Source: Ralstonia sp. NFACC01 (GTDB taxonomy: Bacteria; Pseudomonadota; Gammaproteobacteria; Burkholderiales; Burkholderiaceae). Taken from it: a DNA stretch of 64,000 nt. Positions within the stretch are counted from its first letter, which is position 1. Each line of letters opens with the position of its first letter. This document shows, piece by piece, positions 54,272 through 63,296 of the stretch. The notes beneath the pieces are model-generated. The model ran no database searches. It was not told the DNA's origin and saw nothing but the letters and a program-made list of their open reading frames with translations. The translations under genes and the position numbers were made by a program. Location of the stretch: NCBI RefSeq assembly GCF_900115545.1, contig NZ_FOWV01000002.1, positions 248,001 through 312,000 of the forward strand, read 5' to 3'.

Positions 54272-54765
54272 TCATGAACGCACCGCTTCCGCATCCGCCC
54301 GTCGTCATACGCGCTTTCAGACCCGGCGACGAGCCGCTCCTGCACGCCGTTTTTCGTTCTGCAGTGCACGGCATCGCCGCCCGCCGATACACGCCCGAAC
54401 AATGCGAAGCCTGGGCGCCGGCCGACTACGACGTCGCCCAGTGGAATGAGCGCATCCGCCGCATCCAGCCGTTCGTGGCGGAAGTCGACGGGCAGCCCGT
54501 CGCTTATGCCGATTTGCAGGCAAACGGCTATATCGATCACTTCTTCGTATCGGCCGCGCATGCGCGAAGAGGCATTGGCCAACAACTCATGAGCCACATT
54601 CTCGGGTTGGCAGCGCAGCGCGACGTGCCGCGTGTGCAAGCCCACGTGAGCTTGAGCGCCGAGCCGTTCTTTGCCTGCAATGGTTTTCGCGTGGTCGTAC
54701 GCCAAACGGTGACGGTGCGCGGTGTTCCGCTGGATAACGCATTGATGGAGCGGACGCAAGCGTGA
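54268..54765 (+). CDS. GNAT-family N-acetyltransferase
   Basis: A 165-residue acetyltransferase of the GNAT fold. The acetyl-CoA-binding motif A is FVSAAHARRGIGQQLMSHIL (about 91-110, with the Arg-Arg-Gly-Ile-Gly pyrophosphate loop). AEPFFACNGF near the C terminus is the usual motif B element. The start overlaps the stop of the phosphoesterase gene (ATGA), so the two are co-translated. An in-frame ATG two codons later (MNAPLPHP) is equally possible. Substrate unknown. Confidence 0.88.
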   Translation: MIMNAPLPHPPVVIRAFRPGDEPLLHAVFRSAVHGIAARRYTPEQCEAWAPADYDVAQWNERIRRIQPFVAEVDGQPVAYADLQANGYIDHFFVSAAHARRGIGQQLMSHILGLAAQRDVPRVQAHVSLSAEPFFACNGFRVVVRQTVTVRGVPLDNALMERTQA

Positions 54766-54906
54766 GCCAAGAGTCGCATGGGGCTTTGTTCTTCGGGCAA
54801 ACCCTCGGAATGTAGTTAAAGATTATTGAGGATCTGTCGTTAGTTTCGTTGAATTCAGTTCCCTCAGAGGAACGACTTCACGCTCCCCCAACTTCGCGCG
54901 ACAGAT

Positions 54907-56454
54907 ATGAAGACGCTCTCCATCAAGGCACGGCTGGCGCTGGTGCTATTTGTTCTGGCTGTATTCCTGACGGGCGTCGGCGCGCTGGGGCTGGTCGGTA
55001 ACCTGCGCTCCAACGCGGCGCTCAAGGAAACCTTCTCCAATAACCTTCCGTCCACGCGCGCGCTGGGGCAGGCCGAATCCAAGCTTGCGCAAGCACGCAC
55101 CGCGCTGGACCGCGCCATCTTCGATCCTGATACCGCCAAGAGCGCGGACGCACTCGGCCGCGTCGCAATGCAGATTCAAAACAGCGAGAAGGCGTGGAAA
55201 GACTATCTGGCCCTGCCGTTCTCGACGCCGGAGGAAGAGCGCATTGCGGGCGAGGCCGGGAAGCAGCGCAGCCTCATCATCAAGGATGGGATCGGCGGCG
55301 CAATCGATGCGCTGCGGCGTGGTGACAAGGATGCCGCGCGCGTGCTGGCGCTGGAAAAAATCCCGACGCAGTTCCGCGCCTATGCGGAACAGTCCGATCG
55401 CTTGAATGCGATCCAAGAAGAAGTGTCCTCGGTTGCCTACGCGGCATCGCAGTCGTTCTTCAACGGGCTGCTGTGGACCTTCGGTATCGTGATTGCCATC
55501 GGGCTGGTGCTGGCGGCCGGTTGCTATTTCGTGCTCTCGCGCGCCATTTCGCGCCCGCTCGCAGAGATGCTCGTGCACTTCCATGAGATTTCGGGCGGCA
55601 ACCTGACCACCGACGTTCGCATCCACTCGCGTGACGAGATGGGCCTGCTGATGGAAGGCCTGCAGCAGATGCAAGCCAAGCTGAAGGAGACCGTGGTGAC
55701 GGTGCGTCGCGGCAGCGAGTCGATTGCGTCCGCCACGCAGCAGATTGCAGCAGGCAACACCAATCTGTCGCAGCGCACGGAAGAGCAGGCCAGCTCGCTG
55801 GAGGAAACCGCATCCAGCATGGAAGAGCTGACGAGCATCGTGAAGCAGAACGCCGACAACGCGCGTCAGGCGAGCACGCTGGCCGTCAACGCCTCCGAGA
55901 TTGCCGTGCAGGGCGGTGCCGTGGTGCAGGACGTGGTGACGACCATGGGCGAGATCAGCGAATCGTCGCGCAAGATCACCGACATCATCGCCGTGATCGA
56001 AGGCATTGCGTTCCAGACCAATATCCTGGCGCTCAACGCTGCGGTGGAAGCCGCGCGTGCCGGTGAACAAGGCCGCGGCTTTGCCGTGGTAGCCGGTGAA
56101 GTGCGCACGCTGGCACAGCGCAGCGCGGCTGCCGCCAAGGAGATCAAATCGTTGATCGAAGATTCCGCCACGCGTGTGGAATCCGGCTCGACGCTGGTGG
56201 CACGTGCCGGCAAGACGATGGAAGAGATCGTCGTGGCCGTGAAGCGCGTGACCGACATCATGGGCGAGATCAGCGCGGGCTCGGCTGAGCAAAGCACCGG
56301 CATCGAGCAGATCAACGAAGCCGTCACGCAGATGGATGACGTGACGCAGCAGAACGCCGCACTGGTGGAAGAAGCCGCTGCCGCTGCCCAGGCACTGGAA
56401 GAACAGGCGGACGAGTTGCGCCGCGCTGTGGCGGTGTTCCGCGTGGCGATGTAA
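54907..56454 (+). CDS. Methyl-accepting chemotaxis protein
   Basis: A 515-residue membrane chemoreceptor of the Tar/Tsr type. It has a first membrane helix (about 10-30), a four-helix-bundle periplasmic sensor domain (about 32-190), a second helix ([23 protein letters not shown]), HAMP ([19 protein letters not shown]), and a cytoplasmic coiled coil with signalling tip [34 protein letters not shown] near residues 364-400. The protein ends AVFRVAM without a CheR/CheB-binding pentapeptide. Its ligand is unknown. It is flanked by a 141-base upstream gap and a strong terminator downstream, so it is transcribed alone. Confidence 0.95.
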   Translation: MKTLSIKARLALVLFVLAVFLTGVGALGLVGNLRSNAALKETFSNNLPSTRALGQAESKLAQARTALDRAIFDPDTAKSADALGRVAMQIQNSEKAWKDYLALPFSTPEEERIAGEAGKQRSLIIKDGIGGAIDALRRGDKDAARVLALEKIPTQFRAYAEQSDRLNAIQEEVSSVAYAASQSFFNGLLWTFGIVIAIGLVLAAGCYFVLSRAISRPLAEMLVHFHEISGGNLTTDVRIHSRDEMGLLMEGLQQMQAKLKETVVTVRRGSESIASATQQIAAGNTNLSQRTEEQASSLEETASSMEELTSIVKQNADNARQASTLAVNASEIAVQGGAVVQDVVTTMGEISESSRKITDIIAVIEGIAFQTNILALNAAVEAARAGEQGRGFAVVAGEVRTLAQRSAAAAKEIKSLIEDSATRVESGSTLVARAGKTMEEIVVAVKRVTDIMGEISAGSAEQSTGIEQINEAVTQMDDVTQQNAALVEEAAAAAQALEEQADELRRAVAVFRVAM

Positions 56455-56510
56455 AGCACGCTTCCTGATGGGTTGCCCTGGCAGCGAAATGGCTGCCGCG
56501 GCGCTACACT

Positions 56511-56546
56511 GCGGGGTCGGCCTTCGGGTCGGCCCCGCTTTGTTTT
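56511..56546 (+). terminator. Rho-independent terminator after the chemoreceptor gene
   Basis: A 12-base stem with two G-T pairs, GCGGGGTCGGCC at 56511-56522 against GGTCGGCCCCGC at 56527-56538, around a TTCG tetraloop, then TTTGTTTT. It begins 57 bases after the gene's stop. Confidence 0.88.
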
Positions 56547-56645
56547 ATGCGGTGCACTCAGAAGCCGCTCATGGCCTTGCTCCGCCCCTCGAGCCGCTCG
56601 CGAAGAGCCATGAGCCGGTTCACATAACGATTATCCGGAGGTGTC

Positions 56646-58082
56646 ATGCGTTTCCAGTGTCGTCGTGTTCCCGTTCGCGCCTTGGTGTCTGCAGCTGTGT
56701 TGGCATGCAGCGCCGGCGCGTTCGCACAGACCATCCCCGCCAGCAAGCCCGCGCCCACCACGCTCACGCCCGAGCAGCAGCGCTATCACGATATCTACAA
56801 AGAGCTGGTCGAGATCAACACGACGCATTCGGCAGGTGACACGACCAAGGCCGCGCATGCGATGGAAAGGCGCCTGCGCGATGCGGGTTTTGCCGCTGCC
56901 GACATGCAGGTGCTTGAGCCGTTCCCGAAGAAGGGCAACCTTGTGCTGCGCTTCAAGGGCACCGGTGCCAAGAAGCCGATGCTGCTGCTTGCCCACATTG
57001 ACGTGGTGGAAGCCAAGCGCGAAGACTGGAAGACCGACCCCTTCAAGCTGCAAGAGACTGACGGCTATTTCACGGCGCGCGGCGCGATCGACGACAAGGC
57101 GATGGCCTCGGCCTTTGTGTCGGTGCTGGGGCAGCTCAAGCAGGAAGGCTTCAAACCATCGCGCGACATCATCCTCGCATTGACCACCGACGAGGAGCGC
57201 GGCGATGTGCCGACCAACGGCGCGTACTGGATCGTCAACAACAAGCCGGAGCTGGTGAAGGCCGAGTTCGGTATCAATGAAGGCGGTGGCGGCGAGCTGC
57301 GCAACGGCAAGCCGGTGCTCCACCGCATTCAGGTGGCCGAGAAGATGTACACGACGTACGAGCTGGAAGTGCGCGACGTGGGCGGACACAGTTCGGTGCC
57401 GACAAAGACGAACCCGATCTATGCGTTGTCAGCCGCGCTGGATCGGTTGGGGGCGTATCAGTTTCCGGTCAAGCTGGCCGACGTGACGCAGACTTACTTC
57501 GCACGCAGCGCGCCGCTGGCCACGGGGCAACTGGCGGACGACATGCGCTCGGTGGGCACCGGCAAGCCGGACCAGGCTGCAATCGATCGGCTTTCGGCCA
57601 TTCCGTTCTACAACGCGCAGTTGCGCACCACCTGCGTGGCCACGATGGTCAATGCCGGCCATGCCGAGAACGCGCTGCCGCAATCGGCCAAGGCCACCAT
57701 CAATTGCCGCATCCTGCCGCACGATGATCCGGCCGATATCGATCGTCAGTTGAAGCAGGTGATCGGCAACGAAAAGATCAGCGTGCGCTACGTCAACAAG
57801 CCGCTTGCAAGCCCCGCGTCGCCGCTCAATGGCGACTTGGTGAAGACGGTGGAGGCGCTAACGCAGCAGATGTGGAATGTGCCGGTGATTCCGGCGATGA
57901 GCACGGGGGCGACGGACAGCCGGTTCATGCGCAATGCGGGCATTCCCATGTATGGCGTGTCGGGGTTGTTTACCGAGCCGGCTGATTTGCGCACGCATGG
58001 TCTGGATGAGCGTATCGAGATTGCGCGGTTGTATGACGGGCGGGAGTTTCTTTATCGGCTTGTGAAGCAACTGGCTGAGTGA
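56646..58082 (+). CDS. Secreted M20-family metallopeptidase
   Basis: A 478-residue exported peptidase. A signal peptide ends near residue 28 (LACSAGAFAQ). The zinc-site residues of family M20 are in place: His117 and Asp119 in LLAHIDVVEA, Asp149 in ARGAIDDKAM and Glu183-Glu184 in TTDEERGD, plus the later GATDSRFMRN. The middle dimerisation domain (about 235-350) includes VGGHSSVPTKTN. Members cut dipeptides or N-acyl amino acids. GGAGG precedes the ATG. It probably processes peptides in the periplasm; specificity is unknown. Confidence 0.93.
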   Translation: MRFQCRRVPVRALVSAAVLACSAGAFAQTIPASKPAPTTLTPEQQRYHDIYKELVEINTTHSAGDTTKAAHAMERRLRDAGFAAADMQVLEPFPKKGNLVLRFKGTGAKKPMLLLAHIDVVEAKREDWKTDPFKLQETDGYFTARGAIDDKAMASAFVSVLGQLKQEGFKPSRDIILALTTDEERGDVPTNGAYWIVNNKPELVKAEFGINEGGGGELRNGKPVLHRIQVAEKMYTTYELEVRDVGGHSSVPTKTNPIYALSAALDRLGAYQFPVKLADVTQTYFARSAPLATGQLADDMRSVGTGKPDQAAIDRLSAIPFYNAQLRTTCVATMVNAGHAENALPQSAKATINCRILPHDDPADIDRQLKQVIGNEKISVRYVNKPLASPASPLNGDLVKTVEALTQQMWNVPVIPAMSTGATDSRFMRNAGIPMYGVSGLFTEPADLRTHGLDERIEIARLYDGREFLYRLVKQLAE

Positions 58083-58139
58083 GTTGTTGGACGCTGCGCT
58101 CGCTTTTCTTCTGCGGGGGCGGCTGGGGGGTGCCGGTTT

Positions 58140-58345
58140 GTGTTGGGTTTCGTCCCCTGCCGGGGCCGACTTACTTTCTTTGTCTTGCCAAAGAAAGGTA
58201 AGCAAAGAAAGGCGCGCCCGAGATGGCGACTTCCCCTTGGATTTTCGTCACGGGGAGGGAGGGGAGGCAAACTCGCTGCGCTCAGACAGCCTCCCCTCTT
58301 TTTCCTCCCCGCGGCAAAAATCCAAGGCGCCATCTAGGGCAGGGT
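58140..58345. repeat. Burkholderiaceae-type intergenic repeat with nested inverted repeats
   Basis: A 206-base non-coding element between the peptidase and SDR genes. It contains a short hairpin CTTTCTTTG / CAAAGAAAG (58174-58182 with 58189-58197), the 10-base pair GAGGGGAGGC / GCCTCCCCTC (58259-58268 with 58289-58298), and an outer pair AGATGGCG.../...GCCATCT (58221-58335). The segment ACTCGCTGCGCTCAGACA between the inner arms is a familiar part of intergenic repeats found in Burkholderia, Ralstonia and Cupriavidus. It probably also ends transcripts. Confidence 0.7.
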
Positions 58346-58407
58346 ACGGCCACACCCTCTGCGTGCCGGAGTTGGCGGCGTTGCACACGTTTTGGGTGGT
58401 TACTTTC

Positions 58408-59181
58408 TCAGATGAAGCCGCCGTCGGTCATCAAGGTGCGGCCGGTGATCCAGCGGGCGTCGTCCGAGGCCAGGAAGGCGATGGCGTCGGCGATGTCTTC
58501 CGGCTCGGCCAGGCGGCCCATCGGGGTTGATTCGCGCATGCGTGCTTTCACTTCATCGGGAATCGGCGCGGTCATGTCGGTGCGCGTGAGGGCGGGGGCC
58601 ACGGCGTTGACGGTGATGTTGCGCGGGCCCAGTTCTATGGCAAACGCGTGGGTGAGGGCGCTGACTGCGGCCTTGCTTGCCGCATACACTGCCAGCCCTG
58701 CGCGGGGCCGGTACACCAGGCTGGAAGACACGTTCACGATATGCCCGCCGCGAGCCGGCACATGTGGCAGCACCGCTTGCGTGACGAGAATCGTCGAGAA
58801 GGCATTGGTCCGGAACTGCGCGTCGAACGATGCGAGATCGATGCTGCCCACCGGCTGGCTTTCCAGGATGCCCGCATTGTTCACGAGGATGTCGATGGCG
58901 CCGAAGGTCTCGCGCACGGTGCTCACCATCGCGTTAACGGATACGGCATCGCCCACGTCGGCCTGCACGGCAATGGCTTGCGCGCCGGTGCCGCGAATGC
59001 TGTTGACTACGGCGTCAGCCTCTGCGGCGTTGCTGCGATAGACCACGGCCACGCGTGCGCCGTCGGCGGCCAGTCGATGCGCCACGGCGGCGCCGATGCC
59101 GCGCGAGCCTCCGGTGACGATGGCGGCGCGGCCTGCCAGGCGTTGCGCGGTCGTGGATGGGGTGGCTTGAGTTTCGGACAT
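58408..59181 (-). CDS. SDR-family oxidoreductase
   Basis: A 257-residue short-chain dehydrogenase/reductase. The cofactor motif is VTGGSRGIGAAVA, the structural motif is LVNNAGI, and the catalytic set includes Ser in NVSSSLV and the YAASKAAVSA active site (Tyr and Lys). The Arg in RSN after the second strand favours NADPH. A 3-oxoacyl-ACP reductase-like or glucose dehydrogenase-like role is possible; no partner narrows it. AGGAG lies 6 bases before the ATG. The CGNR regulator gene ends 116 bases upstream on the same strand. Confidence 0.92.
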   Translation of the reverse strand: MSETQATPSTTAQRLAGRAAIVTGGSRGIGAAVAHRLAADGARVAVVYRSNAAEADAVVNSIRGTGAQAIAVQADVGDAVSVNAMVSTVRETFGAIDILVNNAGILESQPVGSIDLASFDAQFRTNAFSTILVTQAVLPHVPARGGHIVNVSSSLVYRPRAGLAVYAASKAAVSALTHAFAIELGPRNITVNAVAPALTRTDMTAPIPDEVKARMRESTPMGRLAEPEDIADAIAFLASDDARWITGRTLMTDGGFI

Positions 59182-59297
59182 GCTGTTCTCCTGAATGGGT
59201 GCGATGTTTCGGGAGAACAGGTTACGAACGAGCGGGCTTGTGCGCAGCCCGTTCGGCCGCGACGCGGCGTTCCAGCATTGGAACGACCGAGCTGCGA

Positions 59298-59879
59298 TCA
59301 GCCCTGCTGGCGTTTGCGGTATTCCGCCACCTTGTGCCGGTTGCCGCAGACAGCCATGCTGCACCAGCGGCGCTTGTGCGACTTGGTGCGGTCGTAAAAC
59401 CACAGCGTGCATTCCGGATGTTCGCACACGCGCACGAGCTGGAAATCGCCCTCGGCGAGCAGATGCGCGGCGGCTTCGGCCAGCGGTGCCAGACACTGCT
59501 CGACTGAATCGGTTGGGCGCAGGCGCTCGACGCGCGGGGTGCCGTTTTCCCAGACCAACATGGGATGGCTTGGCGCCTGTCGCAGGAACACGTTGAGCGC
59601 ATCGGCGCTGGCTGCACGGCCCGACTTGCGCGCCTCCACCAAGGTGCGAATCACCTCGCGAAGGTGCCGCGCCACGGCCAGCAGCACGCCGGGTGGATAG
59701 CGACCTGCCACGGGCTCGACGAGCCAGCCGGCGCGCACCAGCCAATCGGAGACATCGACGTCGTTTTGCCAGAAATCGTGGGGCTGGCCGTTGACGTTGG
59801 CCACGGTGTTGAGCATGTCCAGCACAGGGTCGTCGGCGATCAGCAGGGGCGCATCGGTGGCAGCAGCGGGTGCGGGCAT
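59298..59879 (-). CDS. CGNR zinc-finger regulator with ABATE-type domain
   Basis: A 193-residue protein with an N-terminal stress-sensing-type (ABATE) region beginning near DDPVLDMLNTV and a C-terminal CGNR zinc finger: Cys in VCEHPECTLWFYD, then KRRWCSMAVCGNRHKVAEYR. These proteins act as transcription regulators in bacteria. The ATG (MPAPAAATD) is preferred; a TTG 12 bases upstream is an alternative. It lies upstream of the SDR gene on the same strand, and divergent from the nitronate monooxygenase gene across 148 bases, which contain an inverted repeat at 59911-59940. Confidence 0.88.
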   Translation of the reverse strand: MPAPAAATDAPLLIADDPVLDMLNTVANVNGQPHDFWQNDVDVSDWLVRAGWLVEPVAGRYPPGVLLAVARHLREVIRTLVEARKSGRAASADALNVFLRQAPSHPMLVWENGTPRVERLRPTDSVEQCLAPLAEAAAHLLAEGDFQLVRVCEHPECTLWFYDRTKSHKRRWCSMAVCGNRHKVAEYRKRQQG

Positions 59880-59910
59880 GGCGGCTTTCAAAAAGGCGGT
59901 GGATTGAATT

Positions 59911-59940
59911 GTAACCGATTTAATTGGCTATGCAGGTTAC
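59911..59940. promoter_or_regulatory. Inverted repeat GTAACC-N18-GGTTAC between CGNR regulator and nitronate monooxygenase
   Basis: A 6-base inverted repeat, GTAACC at 59911-59916 and GGTTAC at 59935-59940, separated by 18 AT-rich bases, lies between divergent genes and just upstream of the CGNR regulator start. A similar pair lies at 61197-61227. Suited for a dimeric regulator, probably the CGNR protein. Confidence 0.5.
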
Positions 59941-60027
59941 TCATTGCACGCGTGTTTCAACGGGTCAGTCCGATGAAAAGCGCGCCGCATTACCATGTCT
60001 CATCCAAGTAACTCGCCGGAGACGATC

Positions 60028-61098
60028 ATGAGCGCATGGCCCGATGCACGCGTGCTGGAGTTGTTCAACATCGAAGTGCCCATCGTACTGGGGCCGATGG
60101 CGGGGGTGGCTGGCGTGGAGCTGGCGATTGCCGTGGCGCGGGGAGGGGGCCTCGGTTCGCTGCCGTGCGCGATGCTCAGCGTCGAGCAGATCCGCCAGCA
60201 AGTCGAGCAGTTCCGGGCGGCCGTGGGTGGCCCCATCAACTTGAACTTCTTCTGCCATACGCCGCCGCAGCCTGACCCCGAGCGCGATGCCAAATGGCGC
60301 GCCCATCTGGCACCGTACTACGCCGAGTTCGGTATTGACTTGAACGCGCAAGCGCCAGCCGTCAACCGCGCGCCGTTCGACGAAGCGACCTGCGCGCTGG
60401 TGGAGGAATTGAAGCCGGAGGTGGTGAGTTTCCATTTCGGCCTGCCCTCGCCGGAACTGCAGGCCCGCGTAAAGGCTACGGGGGCGAAGGTCATCTCCGC
60501 TGCCACCACGGTGGAAGAGGCGCGCTGGCTGGAAGCGCGCGGCGTAGACGCCATCATCGCCATGGGCAACGAGGCGGGCGGCCATCGTGGCATGTTCCTC
60601 GCCAAGACGATCGAATCGCAGGTCGGCACGTTCGCGCTGTTGCCGCAGGTGGCGGATGCGGTGAAGGTGCCGATCATCGCAGCGGGCGGCATTGGCGATG
60701 CGCGCGGTGTGGTGGCGGCGTTGGCGCTGGGGGCATCGGCGGTGCAGATCGGTACGGCCTATATGTTGTCGCCGGAGGCTAAGACATCGGCCATTCATCG
60801 CGCGGCGCTCAAGCAGGCGACGGATGCCGACACCGCGCTCACCAACTTGTTCACAGGCCGCCCGGCGCGCGGCATCGTCAACCGCCTGATGCGTGAGATC
60901 GGCCCGATGAGCGCATTTGCCCCGGCCTTCCCCACGGCCGGCGGTGCATTGGCGCCGCTGCGGGCAAAGACCGAACCGACCGGCTCGGGCGATTTCATCA
61001 ATCTGTGGTCGGGCCAGGCCGGCCAGCTGGCCACGGAAGACTCGGCCGAAGCCATCACGCGGCGCATTGCCGCCCAGGCGCTCGAACGGCTCACCTGA
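60028..61098 (+). CDS. Nitronate monooxygenase family FMN protein
   Basis: A 356-residue TIM-barrel flavoprotein of the nitronate monooxygenase (2-nitropropane dioxygenase) family, oxidising alkyl nitronates with FMN and oxygen. Phosphate-binding and active-site elements include VLGPMAGVAG at the start, AMGNEAGGHRG (with the catalytic-loop His), IAAGGIGDARGVVAAL and ALGASAVQIGTAYML. The ATG at MSAWPDARV is chosen because GGAGA precedes it by 7 bases; an ATG 33 bases upstream is weaker. A terminator follows 26 bases after the stop. The divergent CGNR gene is the probable regulator. Confidence 0.93.
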   Translation: MSAWPDARVLELFNIEVPIVLGPMAGVAGVELAIAVARGGGLGSLPCAMLSVEQIRQQVEQFRAAVGGPINLNFFCHTPPQPDPERDAKWRAHLAPYYAEFGIDLNAQAPAVNRAPFDEATCALVEELKPEVVSFHFGLPSPELQARVKATGAKVISAATTVEEARWLEARGVDAIIAMGNEAGGHRGMFLAKTIESQVGTFALLPQVADAVKVPIIAAGGIGDARGVVAALALGASAVQIGTAYMLSPEAKTSAIHRAALKQATDADTALTNLFTGRPARGIVNRLMREIGPMSAFAPAFPTAGGALAPLRAKTEPTGSGDFINLWSGQAGQLATEDSAEAITRRIAAQALERLT

Positions 61099-61124
61099 GT
61101 TTTTCTGTTGCATCGTTTCCCGCG

Positions 61125-61156
61125 CGGGTACGCCAGACGGCGTGCCCGTTTTATTT
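61125..61156 (+). terminator. Rho-independent terminator after nitronate monooxygenase gene
   Basis: A 10-base stem, CGGGTACGCC at 61125-61134 with GGCGTGCCCG at 61139-61148 (one T-G pair), around AGAC, followed by TTTTATTT. Confidence 0.82.
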
Positions 61157-61196
61157 GACATCACAAATCGGTATGCGAACGATGGGAAAATTTTAT

Positions 61197-61227
61197 GTAA
61201 CTTGTGAAATGTAATTTCAAAGGTTAC
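61197..61227. promoter_or_regulatory. Inverted repeat GTAAC-N20-GGTTAC upstream of alpha/beta hydrolase
   Basis: GTAAC at 61197-61201 and GGTTAC at 61222-61227 sit in an AT-rich stretch 47 bases before the hydrolase start. The end-to-end span of 31 bases nearly equals the 30-base span of the pair at 59911-59940, suggesting the same regulator. The GAAATGTAATTTC palindrome lies inside it. Confidence 0.45.
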
Positions 61228-61273
61228 GATGGTTTCGCTGCTGTTTCCCCGAAACCCATCCCGGAGCCTTGCC

Positions 61274-62182
61274 ATGAACGCCCCTGCCCGAACCGCTGAT
61301 CTGGTTGTCGATGCGTATGCCCCAAGCGCTGTGCGCCACCGCACGGTGGATGTCGAGGGTGTGCGCGTGTTCTATCGGGAGGCTGGCCCAGCCGATGCGC
61401 CCACCGTGCTGTTGCTGCACGGTTTTCCCAGCGCGTCGCATATGTTCCGCAACCTGATCCCCCAGTTGGCGGAGCGCTATCACGTGGTGGCGCCGGACTT
61501 TCCCGGCTTTGGCCTGACGCAGGTGCCGAGCGGCTTCCGTTACACGTTCGACAACCTGGCGCGCGTGGTAGACGGTTTTACGCAAGCGATCGGCCTATCG
61601 CGTTACGCAATCTACGTGTTTGACTACGGCGCGCCGGTGGGCTGGCGTCTGGCGATGGCGCATCCGGGGCGCATCAGCGCCATCGTCACGCAAAACGGCA
61701 ACGGCTATGAGGAAGGCCTGGGCGAGGGGCCGTGGGCGCCGGTCAAGGCCTATTGGGACAACCCGGACCAAGCGCATCGCCGTGAGTTGCATGCGATCGT
61801 TTCGGATGAGATGACGCAGTGGCAATACCTGGATGGCGTGCCGGACCCGACGCGCGTGGCGCCGGATGGCTATCTGCTGGATCAATATTTCCTGAGCCGT
61901 CCGGGCCAGCTCGACATCCAGATGGATCTGTTCCTGGATTACGCGAGCAATGTGGCGCTGTATCCGGCGCTGCATGCGTATTTCCGCGCGCATCGGCCGC
62001 CGCTGCTCGCGGTGTGGGGTCGCAATGACACCATCTTCATTCCGCCCGGCGCAGAGGCCTTCAAGCGTGACCTGCCAGATGCAGAGGTGCACTTTGTCGA
62101 CAGCGGCCACTTTGCGCTGGAGACGCACCACACGGAAATTGGCCGACGCATGCTCGACTTTCTTGGCCGCGTGGTGAAGTAG
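61274..62182 (+). CDS. Alpha/beta-fold hydrolase, Asp-nucleophile type
   Basis: A 302-residue alpha/beta hydrolase. HGFPSASHMF at 49-58 forms the oxyanion hole, and the nucleophile elbow reads YVFDYGAPVG with Asp117, as in haloalkane dehalogenases and epoxide hydrolases. The remaining triad parts are Asp in WGRNDTIF and His in DSGHFALE. No halide-binding Trp pair could be assigned with certainty, so an ester or epoxide substrate is also possible. GGAG precedes the ATG by 8 bases. A LysR gene follows on the opposite strand. Confidence 0.9.
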   Translation: MNAPARTADLVVDAYAPSAVRHRTVDVEGVRVFYREAGPADAPTVLLLHGFPSASHMFRNLIPQLAERYHVVAPDFPGFGLTQVPSGFRYTFDNLARVVDGFTQAIGLSRYAIYVFDYGAPVGWRLAMAHPGRISAIVTQNGNGYEEGLGEGPWAPVKAYWDNPDQAHRRELHAIVSDEMTQWQYLDGVPDPTRVAPDGYLLDQYFLSRPGQLDIQMDLFLDYASNVALYPALHAYFRAHRPPLLAVWGRNDTIFIPPGAEAFKRDLPDAEVHFVDSGHFALETHHTEIGRRMLDFLGRVVK

Positions 62183-62195
62183 CGGAACCTGCGGT

Positions 62196-63113
62196 TCAAG
62201 CCAGCGGTTGCATGGTGGATTCCGCAGCAAAGCGCTCGCGCAGGAACGCCACCAGCGCCTTCACCGAAGGCGGTACGCCGGCACGCGATGGATAGAGCGC
62301 GTGCAGGTCGGCCGGCTCGGGCGTCCAGCCGGGCAGCACCGTGCGCAGGCGGCCGCGGCCGAGCGCCGCATGACAGCAGTGCAGCGGCAGGATGGCCAAG
62401 CCGAGCCCGGCAATGGCCGCTTCGCGCAGGGCGATGATGTTGTCGCTGGCAAAGCGCGGGCGAATCGGCAGCGCGAGCCGATGGCCGCGCGCATCCTGCA
62501 GCACCCAATCGCGGCTGCGTGTGAGCGAGCCCTGTCCCAGGCACGGAAAGTCTTCCAGCGCGGCGGGCGTCTCCGGTTCACCTACACGGGCAACCAACAC
62601 GGGGCTGCCGACCAGCACGCGCGGCGAGATAGCCAGATGCCGCGCCACCACATCGCGCGAGGGCAGTGGCCCCGTGGCCGCGCGGATCGCCACGTCAATG
62701 CGCTGCTCGATCAGGTCGACGTAGGTGTTGGACAGGTCCAGTTCAATGCGCAGCTTCGGATGCGCATCGGCAAATTCGGCCAGCCAACCTGCCACCAGTG
62801 TTTCCGCCAGCAACGGCGATGTGCCGACGCGCAGCACGCCGGCCGGTTCGCTGCGTGCCGCCCCAGCCAGTGCTTCAATGGCCGCCGACGCATCGGCCAT
62901 GTCGCGCGCGTGCCGATAGACCGCTTCGCCCACGGGCGTGACCGATACGCGATGGCTTGAGCGTTGCAGCAGCCGCGTGCCGAGCTGCACCTCCAGCTCG
63001 GCAATGCGCCGGCTCAGACGTGACTTGGGGATGCCCGTGGCGCGCTCGGCAGCGGAAAAGCCCCCGGCTTCCACTACGCGCGTGAAGAGGTAAAGGTCGT
63101 CGAAGCGCTTCAT
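62196..63113 (-). CDS. LysR-family transcriptional regulator
   Basis: A 305-residue LysR regulator opening MKRFDDLYLFTRVVEAGGF, with HTH segment AAERATGIPKSRLSRRIAELE and LLQRSSHRVSVTPVGEAVY. The effector domain starts near residue 88 (AGVLRVGTSPLLAE). It lies tail-to-tail with the hydrolase gene (13 bases apart) and is divergent from the beta-lactamase-like hydrolase across 183 bases, so it could control that gene. The start lacks a strong ribosome-binding motif; an upstream extension of the frame looks non-coding. Confidence 0.9.
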   Translation of the reverse strand: MKRFDDLYLFTRVVEAGGFSAAERATGIPKSRLSRRIAELEVQLGTRLLQRSSHRVSVTPVGEAVYRHARDMADASAAIEALAGAARSEPAGVLRVGTSPLLAETLVAGWLAEFADAHPKLRIELDLSNTYVDLIEQRIDVAIRAATGPLPSRDVVARHLAISPRVLVGSPVLVARVGEPETPAALEDFPCLGQGSLTRSRDWVLQDARGHRLALPIRPRFASDNIIALREAAIAGLGLAILPLHCCHAALGRGRLRTVLPGWTPEPADLHALYPSRAGVPPSVKALVAFLRERFAAESTMQPLA

Positions 63114-63296
63114 GTTGGTACTGGGTTGCGGTCGAACCGCATTGAAGCATAGGCGCGGGCCGGGCATTGTCGCGGGCAATGGATCAGCGCTGTACAGTGT
63201 CGCTGGGCGGGGCTGCGCGCGTCGGAATACCGCGCAGACCGGATCGGAGTCTGGCACGCCTGCGCCCTCGCGCGGGCATCAATGCAAGGAGACGGC

